40,497 nt of DNA from Candidatus Kaiserbacteria bacterium (lineage in GTDB: Bacteria; Patescibacteriota; Minisyncoccia; Phycocordibacterales; UBA2100), in the NCBI GenBank assembly GCA_016204805.1, contig JACQKA010000039.1:1-40497 (forward strand), written 5' to 3'. Positions within the stretch are counted from its first letter, which is position 1; the number at the start of each line of letters is the position of its first letter. Below the pieces are notes generated by a model. The model made no database searches. It saw nothing but the letters and a program-made list of their open reading frames with translations, and was not told where the DNA came from. A program made the translations under genes and the position numbers. Below, in pieces: positions 8,920-15,857 of the stretch.

Positions 8920-9056
8920 AATGGATAGAAAAACCACTGCAACCGTTGAAGGGCGAGATCATCGTCTGCGCCTGCGGTAATAAATATTTAAAAACACGCG
9001 ACCAGCAGAAAATGTGTGTTCGGTGCATGATGAAAGAACGCGACTCATTGCGGTAA
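8916..9056 (+). CDS. Small zinc-ribbon protein (46 aa) translationally coupled to the helicase
   Basis: MKWIEKPLQPLKGEIIVCACGNKYLKTRDQQKMCVRCMMKERDSLR; ATGA overlap with the helicase stop; CxC...CxxC. Confidence 0.6.
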   Translation: MKWIEKPLQPLKGEIIVCACGNKYLKTRDQQKMCVRCMMKERDSLR

Positions 9057-9085
9057 AGAAAACGGCTCGGAAGTTTTTAAGCAAA

Positions 9086-9110
9086 AACCGCCGACGAATG
9101 GTCGGCGGTT
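9086..9110. terminator. Convergent terminator AACCGCCGAC-GAATG-GTCGGCGGTT
   Basis: 10-bp perfect stem between convergent genes. Confidence 0.75.
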
Positions 9111-9133
9111 AGTAGTATAGATCTCTCACGGGG

Positions 9134-10717
9134 TCAACTGGCGCGGTATGTTCCGACCGGCTCCACACAAGGCTCTTTTAGGCGTTCTCGTGCAAGCGCA
9201 TATGCTTCGCCTGCACGGTACGATGTGCGAACCAGCGAGCCCGCAATGACAATCGGGATTCCAACCTCCTCAGCCCTCTTTTTCAAAGTCACGAAGTCGG
9301 TCGGCGCATAGTACTTTACGACGGGCAGATGGTTCAGAGTCGGTTGCAGATATTGTGTGATGGTGAGAATGTCGATGCCAGCCTCGTAGAGATCGCGTAT
9401 GGTGTCGATTACTTCGCCTTCCGATTCACCAAACCCGAGCATGATGTTCGATTTCACGATCGGTGCACGGTGGTGTTTCTTGGCAAGCGCGAGCACCGCG
9501 AGTGACCGATCATATTTCGCCTGCGGGCGCACTTTTTTATGCAATCGTGCGACTGTTTCGATGTTGTGCGCAAAAACATGCGGACCCGCATCGAGCACGA
9601 AGTTGATCTGTGCCTCGTTGCCTTTGAAATCAGGCGTGAGTATCTCAATGGTTTTATCCGGGGAAAACTTTTTTGTCTCGATGATGGTTGAGTTCCAGAT
9701 GCGGCAGCCGTTATCCGGCAATTCGTCGCGGTCGACCGACGTAATGACCACATGCGAGTGGGGGATCTGGGCGACGGCGAACGCCGTGCGTACCGGTTCA
9801 TTCCAATCGATAGCGGATGGTCGTCCCGTTTTTACGGCACAGAACCCGCACGAACGCGTACAGGTGTCGCCCAGAATCATGATGGTGACATCGCCCCGCG
9901 ACCAGCACTCATTCAGATTAGGGCATCGCGCTTCTTCACATACCGTGTGCAGTGCCGCGTTTTTCACCAACTGCCGTGTTGCGGCGGTCGACGACAACGC
10001 GAGTGTCCGTATCCATGCCGGTTTCCCTGTGGAATAGAAACCGAATTCGCGCGGCGAAACAGTCCTGATCGGTTCGCCGAATGCGACGCTGATATTCTGC
10101 GAAACGTCACCTGCCACCTTTTCAAGCGATAGAGTAATGCCAAGATCAGCGAGTGAGATCACGCTCGGCCGCTGTGCCCCGCACGGATAGATGCGGTTCA
10201 GATACGGTAGTGGTTCTTTTGTAACGTTGAGCGCAAAACCATGCATGGTGATCGAGCCTCCGACAAAACGGACGCCGAACGAGCAGATTTTCTTCCCATC
10301 CACCCACACACCGTCGTGATAGCGCGATGATATGCCATACCCTGCAAGCGTCGCGATTATTGCGTGTGCAAGCTTCCCTACGAAATCGCGCGCAAACGGC
10401 CCATTGAGACGCTTGATGTAATATCCGACGAGCTGTCCGGGGCCATGATAGGTCATCTTGCCGCCGCGCGAAGTGCGCGTCACGGCAATATGTTGGTCGC
10501 GAACGAATTGCCAGAACTCGTCTTTCTTTCCCCGCAAACACGTTTCGAGATCGTGCTCTTGATGATACGTATACACGGAAGGATGTTCCAAAAAGAGGAG
10601 TGTGTCCTCTGGTTCCGGGAATCCATGCCGCTGATTCGAGAGTTTCCCGTACACGAACTGCTCTTGGAGCGCAAGGGCGGTTTCGTATGAGACTCGCCCA
10701 AGCCATGCACTGCGCAT
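9134..10717 (-). CDS. Fused octanoyltransferase (LipB) - lipoyl synthase (LipA)
   Basis: LipB: RGGKMTYHGPGQLVGY, GKKICSFGVR, MHGFALNV, PCG. LipA: CEEARCPNLNEC, CTRSCGFC radical-SAM, VITSVDRDELPD, HNIETV, SNIMLGFGE, SLVRTSYRAGE. Single reading frame of 527 aa. Confidence 0.93.
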   Translation of the reverse strand: MRSAWLGRVSYETALALQEQFVYGKLSNQRHGFPEPEDTLLFLEHPSVYTYHQEHDLETCLRGKKDEFWQFVRDQHIAVTRTSRGGKMTYHGPGQLVGYYIKRLNGPFARDFVGKLAHAIIATLAGYGISSRYHDGVWVDGKKICSFGVRFVGGSITMHGFALNVTKEPLPYLNRIYPCGAQRPSVISLADLGITLSLEKVAGDVSQNISVAFGEPIRTVSPREFGFYSTGKPAWIRTLALSSTAATRQLVKNAALHTVCEEARCPNLNECWSRGDVTIMILGDTCTRSCGFCAVKTGRPSAIDWNEPVRTAFAVAQIPHSHVVITSVDRDELPDNGCRIWNSTIIETKKFSPDKTIEILTPDFKGNEAQINFVLDAGPHVFAHNIETVARLHKKVRPQAKYDRSLAVLALAKKHHRAPIVKSNIMLGFGESEGEVIDTIRDLYEAGIDILTITQYLQPTLNHLPVVKYYAPTDFVTLKKRAEEVGIPIVIAGSLVRTSYRAGEAYALARERLKEPCVEPVGTYRAS

Positions 10718-10793
10718 TGTGTTCTCCTATGTAGCTATCCTGACCCTAGTGCAAAAAAGGAAGGTTAGCAACGCAATTGTCTTAAGGAGGTAG

Positions 10794-10812
10794 TAGTGTA
10801 TCATGGACACTA
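10794..10812 (+). promoter_or_regulatory. Putative NrtR operator 1 (TAGTGT-atcatgg-ACACTA)
   Basis: Same 6-7-6 palindrome as at 17635-17653, immediately 5' of the Nudix regulator ATG. Confidence 0.75.
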
Positions 10813-11481
10813 ATGTTCCCTCGACACATCAAATTTGCCGCCCTCGCAGTCGATGTCGCTGCTCTTTCTTTCATCGACGGAGCGCTTAACGTGCGGCTTG
10901 TTACTACGCAGGTGCCGGTGTTCAAGGGCAAGCGAGCGCTTCCGGGCGCTCTTATCCGCCCCCACGAAACAGCACACGAAGCGGCTGTCCGCGTCCTTGA
11001 GGAAAAAGCGGGGGTTTCAGTCAAATATCTTGAGCAAGTATGCACATTCAGTACAATCAACCGCGATCCGCGCGGACGCGTGGTTTCCGTCGCGTACATG
11101 GCTTTGCTTAGCCCCGATGAACTTCGTGCGGTCAAGGCACGAGAGATGCATGGCGCAGCATGGGTTCCGCTGTCACGCATACCACATCTCGCATACGATC
11201 ATGATGAAATAATACAAACGACCGCTGCGCGGTTGCGGGGAAAGATCGAATATACAGACATCATCAGACACCTGTTGCCGCAAGCATTCACACTTACCGA
11301 ACTGCAGGAGGCATGCGAAACGATACTCGAACACCCGCTCGATAAAAGAAATTTTCGCAAGAAACTGCTTGCGCAGGGAATAGTGAAACAAACCGGGAAA
11401 AGCGCGCATGCCAGCGCACACCGCCCCGCAGCACTCTACATGTTTACGGCGTCGAGAAAAGGAGCTGTGGATCTCATATAA
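10813..11481 (+). CDS. nrtR: NrtR-type Nudix-domain transcriptional regulator of NAD metabolism
   Basis: Degenerate Nudix box (GALIRPHETAHEAAVRVLEEKAGV) plus C-terminal wHTH typical of NrtR (FTLTELQEACETILEHPLDKRNFRKKLLAQGIV). Confidence 0.82.
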   Translation: MFPRHIKFAALAVDVAALSFIDGALNVRLVTTQVPVFKGKRALPGALIRPHETAHEAAVRVLEEKAGVSVKYLEQVCTFSTINRDPRGRVVSVAYMALLSPDELRAVKAREMHGAAWVPLSRIPHLAYDHDEIIQTTAARLRGKIEYTDIIRHLLPQAFTLTELQEACETILEHPLDKRNFRKKLLAQGIVKQTGKSAHASAHRPAALYMFTASRKGAVDLI

Positions 11482-11516
11482 AAACTGCGGCTTTTGCCCT
11501 GTATCCACGGCAACAT

Positions 11517-12347
11517 TCAGACACCTTGCCCTGTTGGTTTTTGGACCGAAAAAATAGTTGTTGAATGAAGGGCTGAAAGCTCTTCGTCTGAAAGCTTGAA
11601 ATCGGTGCGCCATTTCCCGCGCAGAAACGGGATGAGATATGTTTCTTCATGTTCGATCGATGCACCGAGTAGCATAAAAAGAGATCGGTATTGTTCAAGC
11701 GTAACGGGGGCATATTCCTCGGCGCATTCACGCATCCAGTTGTCTGAATAGAAGTATTTAAGCAAGAAATGATTTGCCGCATGGAGTGTTTCCATCGCTC
11801 CATGTGTCCTTTCGAAATCAGCGATGCGAGATTGCATATCTGGCGCGGCGCGAATTTTTGAAACAATAGAGGGTGCCGGCATCAACTTCGCTTTTTCAGA
11901 AAAAATCATATCGCGCACAATAATTTTTCCACCAGGGTGCAGGAGTTCAAACGCATCAGCAATTGCTTTTACAACAGAAGACGTGCCTTCCCCATAGGAG
12001 AAGAACTCATGTAGAACGGATGTAAACATGATTGCGTCAAAACGTTCTGGGCGAGCGAGCATGTCGCGCAAGTACACACACTCAAACCGTGGTGGATGTA
12101 CGGCATCGCGAGAAGACGTGTGCGCTTGTTCTATAAAAGAAGCATCAAGATCGATACCATGGACTGTTGTAGTGGGGAAGAGATGCGACAGTTCGCGCGT
12201 GACCGCTCCGTCGGCACATCCAACATCAAGAAGCAGAGAGGCATGAGGGGGAATATGTTCAGCAATGCGCAATTTTTCCTGCATCGGTTTTGCTAGGCGC
12301 TCCAAGTATCCTTTCCGGTCGTGGAAACCCTCGTGTATTGAACGCAT
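11517..12347 (-). CDS. SAM-dependent methyltransferase
   Basis: LLLDVGCADGAVTRELSHLFPTTTVHGIDLD motif I/II; start set at MRSIHEGF. Confidence 0.8.
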   Translation of the reverse strand: MRSIHEGFHDRKGYLERLAKPMQEKLRIAEHIPPHASLLLDVGCADGAVTRELSHLFPTTTVHGIDLDASFIEQAHTSSRDAVHPPRFECVYLRDMLARPERFDAIMFTSVLHEFFSYGEGTSSVVKAIADAFELLHPGGKIIVRDMIFSEKAKLMPAPSIVSKIRAAPDMQSRIADFERTHGAMETLHAANHFLLKYFYSDNWMRECAEEYAPVTLEQYRSLFMLLGASIEHEETYLIPFLRGKWRTDFKLSDEELSALHSTTIFSVQKPTGQGV

Positions 12348-12379
12348 ACGTGGATAGTATACCCGACAATGTAATAGTA

Positions 12380-12402
12380 AAACCCCGGCTTTTGCCGGGA
12401 TT
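12380..12402 (-). terminator. Terminator AAAACCCCGGC-TTTT-GCCGGGATTTT
   Basis: Stem flanked by A and T runs at the 3' end of the minus-strand gene. Confidence 0.7.
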
Positions 12403-12405
12403 TTA

Positions 12406-12897
12406 TCACTGTTTGATGCGCCCTGCGATGGCGCGGGACAATTCCGTCGTTGATGCATGATCTTCTACATCATGGACGATGACTAATTTCCGGGCAAATT
12501 CCCGCCCGACCACTTCATCCTCGCGTCCTGCGAAGTCACTGTTTCTGAAAAGAAAATCAGGACGGATCAGCTTTGCTGCAGCCCGCAGATCTTCGAGACC
12601 GTTCATGACGAATGCGAATGCAACTGGTTTCAATGCATCGACCATGGTTGCCCGTTTGTAGTCAAAGATAAATGGCCGCTCCGGTCCTTTTTCGGCGCGA
12701 ACCATCTCATCAGAATCTACGCCGACGACCAGCACGTCGCACTGGCGCTGGCACCGGAAAAAATAATAGAAGTGTTGAAAGTGGATGAGATCGAAACAGC
12801 CCGATGTGAGCCCGATCGTCTTTCCTCCCTTCCGCTTTTCCTCAAGCGTGAGCAGTACCGTCCTGGTCTCTTCACTATTGCGCAAGTCAAAGAGCAT
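12406..12897 (-). CDS. Cytidylyltransferase-like nucleotidyltransferase (RfaE-C/GCT fold)
   Basis: TSGCFDLIHFQHFYYF (variant HxGH), VVGVDSDEMVRAEKGPERP, RPDFLFRNSDF, ASTTELSRAI. Confidence 0.75.
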   Translation of the reverse strand: MLFDLRNSEETRTVLLTLEEKRKGGKTIGLTSGCFDLIHFQHFYYFFRCQRQCDVLVVGVDSDEMVRAEKGPERPFIFDYKRATMVDALKPVAFAFVMNGLEDLRAAAKLIRPDFLFRNSDFAGREDEVVGREFARKLVIVHDVEDHASTTELSRAIAGRIKQ

Positions 12898-12920
12898 ACC
12901 GTTTCTCCTTCGCCCTGGTC

Positions 12921-12949
12921 TTCATACCGAATGCACACACTGCCGTCAA
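12921..12949 (-). promoter_or_regulatory. Divergent sigma70-like promoter for the nucleotidyltransferase
   Basis: Minus strand TTGACG-N17-TATGAA. Confidence 0.5.
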
Positions 12950-12960
12950 TCGCGCGACGC

Positions 12961-12993
12961 TTGACAGAAGTAAGTGTACAAACTACACTTACT
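12961..12993 (+). promoter_or_regulatory. Sigma70 promoter overlapped by putative NrtR operator 2
   Basis: TTGACA (12961-12966)-N17-TACACT (12984-12989); perfect inverted repeat AGTAAGTGTA-caaac-TACACTTACT (12969-12993). Confidence 0.8.
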
Positions 12994-13074
12994 GTAGGCG
13001 AGGTTCGAGGTGCCGTCAAGGCATCTGGGGTAGCGACCGCGTCGTATTGCCAAGGGTAGAATAGCGTGTTAGAA

Positions 13075-13176
13075 ATGACGAACTTTGTTCCTTCAAAAAA
13101 CACCGCAGAACCAAGGTTTTTAGCTCCAATGTTGCTGTTTGGACTTAAAAACCTCGGCTTTCGCTGGGGAGCCTGA
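13075..13176 (+). CDS. Possible leader peptide (33 aa) in the pncA 5' UTR
   Basis: MTNFVPSKNTAEPRFLAPMLLFGLKNLGFRWGA; spans the leader hairpin; weak Shine-Dalgarno. Confidence 0.2.
   Translation: MTNFVPSKNTAEPRFLAPMLLFGLKNLGFRWGA
13111..13157 (+). promoter_or_regulatory. 5'-leader hairpin upstream of pncA
   Basis: CCAAGGTTTTTAGCTCCAA (13111-13129) pairs imperfectly with TTGGACTTAAAAACCTCGG (13139-13157). Confidence 0.5.
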
Positions 13177-13208
13177 AACTTGAAAACTGAATAGAGAAGG
13201 AGAAGGCC

Positions 13209-14033
13209 ATGAATAAGACCGGCTTGAACATTCAGTTGGTCGTGATCGACCCGCAGAATGACTTCATGAACATCCCTGGTGCGGCATTGCCCGTGCCTGG
13301 AGCCAATGAAGACATGAAACGGGTCGCAAAGATCGTAGAGCGTTGCGGACGCAAGTTCAGCGACATCCACGTAACGTTGGACAGTCACCGGCTCGTCGAC
13401 ATTGCGCATCCTGTGTGGTGGGTAGACGGCCGCGGTAAGAATCCCGCACCCTTCACGCTCATCACTGCCAGCGATATCGAGAAGGGTATTTGGACGACGC
13501 GCAATCCGGCGTTCCGGAAGCGCTCGCTCGAATACACCAAGAAGCTTGAAGCGACCGGTAAGTACACGCTGTGCATCTGGCCCGTTCACTGCCTCATCGG
13601 CACGTGGGGCCACAATGTGCAAAGCGATCTGAACGGTGCGCTTCAGGCATGGTCGGAGAAAGAGTTCGCCATGGTGGATTACGTTACCAAGGGTTCAAAC
13701 CCGTGGACGGAACACTACGGCGCGCTTCAGGCGGAAGTGCCGGATCCAACGGATCCGGGTACGGCGCTCAACACGGAGGTCTTGTCCATGTTGAAGCCGG
13801 CAGATGTCATCGCTCTTTCAGGCGAGGCGCTGTCGCATTGTGCAATGGCGACCATTAACCAGATTGCCGACAACATCGGCGACGAGCATATCAAGAAATT
13901 TCATATCTTGACCGACTGCTCGTCGCCAGTGATTCATCCGGCAGTCGACTTCCCCGCGATTTCAGCCAAGTGGCTGAAGGCGATGGAGAAGCGCGGCATG
14001 CATCTCACTACCTCGCGCGATTTTCTCGCGTAA
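13209..14033 (+). CDS. pncA: Nicotinamidase
   Basis: VVIDPQNDFMNIPGAALPVPGA, TLDSHRLVDIAHP, WPVHC, VTKGSNPWTEHYGAL, LSHCAMATI correspond to D/K/C catalytic and metal motifs; Shine-Dalgarno AGAAGGAGAAGG. Confidence 0.85.
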   Translation: MNKTGLNIQLVVIDPQNDFMNIPGAALPVPGANEDMKRVAKIVERCGRKFSDIHVTLDSHRLVDIAHPVWWVDGRGKNPAPFTLITASDIEKGIWTTRNPAFRKRSLEYTKKLEATGKYTLCIWPVHCLIGTWGHNVQSDLNGALQAWSEKEFAMVDYVTKGSNPWTEHYGALQAEVPDPTDPGTALNTEVLSMLKPADVIALSGEALSHCAMATINQIADNIGDEHIKKFHILTDCSSPVIHPAVDFPAISAKWLKAMEKRGMHLTTSRDFLA

Positions 14034-14035
14034 CT

Positions 14036-14157
14036 GAGTTCAACAAAAATCGCGAGCTGCTTCGTTGCGGAGCCTCTGCGGCTTAGTCGTCGTATGTTCA
14101 TATGACTTCTGCGCCGCTTTCTCCGCACCTCGCATCTCATCGATTTTCGCTGAACTC
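14036..14157. repeat. Long hairpin element, copy B (related to 140-256), inside the operon
   Basis: GAGTTCAACAAAAATCG / CGATTTTCGCTGAACTC ends, inner GTCGTATG-TT-CATATGAC; ATCGCGAGCTGCTTyGTTGCGG and CCTCGCATCTCATCrATTT shared with copy A. Confidence 0.7.
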
Positions 14158-14181
14158 CCAACCCAAGAAGGAGAGAAGACC

Positions 14182-14934
14182 ATGCCTAAACTTATGGACC
14201 CGAACATGGAGGTTGCCACTATCGGTGGCCTTCAGCAATTCAAGTTCTCCGGCGTACGTACTGAGCACTTAGGTGCGACGGAATACACGCTGGTAACGAT
14301 CGCAACCGATTCGACAGGATCGGTCAGTGGTTTCGAAGCCGACTTACGGAAAGCAGAAATTACTGCGGTCGAGGCGTGCAAGAAATCGCCTCGCTCGAAC
14401 AATCTTTTGCTCCGGCTCGTCCGGTTCTCGACGTCGTTCCCCAGTGGAATCGAGGAGATTCATGGCTTCAAGCCGCTCTCCGAGATCGACACGGCAACGT
14501 ATCCGGCAGTTGTGCCTCAAGGTATGACTCCGCTTTACGATGCTGCGTTTTCTGCGGTGGGTGCGACAAACGTCTATGCCGAAAAATTGAATGCTGATGA
14601 GTATCTCAGCAATGGCATTGTGTTCATCATCACCGATGGCGACGACAACGAGTCTCGCTCTACGCCTGCGATGATCCGCAAGGAAATCGAGAAGGCGGTT
14701 AAGGGCGAACACATTGAGTCGTTGATCACGGTTTTGGTTGGCATCAATGCGACGGCCTTCCAGCAACGGTTGGAGGAATTCGGCCGTGATACTGGTCTCA
14801 AGTATATTGACGTGGGCGACGTGACGAAGGGTAAGCTCGCAAAGCTGGCCGACTTCGTCTCGCAATCGGTATCGAGCCAGAGTCAGGCTCTCGGCACCGG
14901 CGGTCCAAGTCAGAGCATCGCGGCTACTATCTAG
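14182..14934 (+). CDS. vWA-domain protein (TerY-like)
   Basis: Degenerate MIDAS (ATDSTGSVSGF), T in GMTPLYDA, FIITDGDDNES; Shine-Dalgarno AAGGAGAG. Confidence 0.8.
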   Translation: MPKLMDPNMEVATIGGLQQFKFSGVRTEHLGATEYTLVTIATDSTGSVSGFEADLRKAEITAVEACKKSPRSNNLLLRLVRFSTSFPSGIEEIHGFKPLSEIDTATYPAVVPQGMTPLYDAAFSAVGATNVYAEKLNADEYLSNGIVFIITDGDDNESRSTPAMIRKEIEKAVKGEHIESLITVLVGINATAFQQRLEEFGRDTGLKYIDVGDVTKGKLAKLADFVSQSVSSQSQALGTGGPSQSIAATI

Positions 14935-14948
14935 TCGCGCACAGGGGC

Positions 14949-14980
14949 GGAGAGCAATCACGCTCACCGCCCCTTTTCAT
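14949..14980 (+). terminator. Intra-operonic terminator/attenuator-like hairpin
   Basis: GGGGCGG-a-GAGC-aatcac-GCTC-a-CCGCCCC followed by TTTT between the vWA and PP2C genes (approximate coordinates). Confidence 0.6.
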
Positions 14981-15002
14981 TGGCCTTCAAGAGGAGAAAA
15001 AG

Positions 15003-15857
15003 ATGAAACTCTACACAGACCATGCTTTCCATATCGGCAAGCCGCATCTCACGGGCGGTACGCCGTGCCAGGACTATGCACTCTCGGGTATCCATGGTGA
15101 TGGCGCGTATGCGGTCGTTTCCGATGGGTGCTCGAGAGGTCGCGAGACCGATGTGGGCGCACGGCTCATTGCGCATGCGATGCGTATGGAATTGTGCGAA
15201 AAAGGTTTGCAGGGTGGTGATTTGCCGAGTTTGCAAGCTCGTTTGCCCCTCGCCAATAATCCGTGGGGATTATCGGAGCAGGATATGCTCGCGACTGTTA
15301 TCGGTGCCTATGCCACGAAAAACAGCGGGGCGGTTCATCTCTACGGAGATGGAGTGATCGCCTTCAAGTACAGAGACGGCACGGTGAATGCGATCAGATA
15401 TGAATGGAGCAAGAATGCGCCGTTCTATCCTGCGTACTGCAGTGCCGAGGCGCTCGCTGGGTTCGGCGCTCTCTATCGAGACCAGCCATATTCTGTGGCG
15501 CGTGCGCAATCTCATCTCTATAAAAGTGGGATTGTTTCGCGCCATGCACTCATGCACTCACTGTGTGATGGAATGAAAGGCTTTCATTACATCATTGGAC
15601 GTTGGGAGATGTATCTCAACCTGGGACTTGAATACGTTGCTGTCTTTACCGACGGCGTTACGCAAGTCGATGGCATGTATTGGGAAGATGTCGTGAAAGA
15701 GCTACTCGCATTCAAGACGATCGAAGGGTCGTTCGCGAAACGGCGATTGATGGCCTTTGTAAGAAATGCCGAAAAGAACGGCCGCGGGTGTCTTGACGAC
15801 ATCGCCTACGCGGTCATTCGTATCGACAAGGAGGAGAAAAATGGCAAGAACACCTAA
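15003..15857 (+). CDS. PP2C-family serine/threonine phosphatase
   Basis: CQDYALS, YAVVSDGCSRGRETDVGARL, VAVFTDGVTQ, CLDDIAYAVIRID; Shine-Dalgarno AAGAGGAG. Confidence 0.8.
   Translation: MKLYTDHAFHIGKPHLTGGTPCQDYALSGIHGDGAYAVVSDGCSRGRETDVGARLIAHAMRMELCEKGLQGGDLPSLQARLPLANNPWGLSEQDMLATVIGAYATKNSGAVHLYGDGVIAFKYRDGTVNAIRYEWSKNAPFYPAYCSAEALAGFGALYRDQPYSVARAQSHLYKSGIVSRHALMHSLCDGMKGFHYIIGRWEMYLNLGLEYVAVFTDGVTQVDGMYWEDVVKELLAFKTIEGSFAKRRLMAFVRNAEKNGRGCLDDIAYAVIRIDKEEKNGKNT

Noticed and set aside
12717-13622. 301-aa minus-strand ORF
   Set aside because: Antisense to pncA and the nucleotidyltransferase and crosses both promoters/operator
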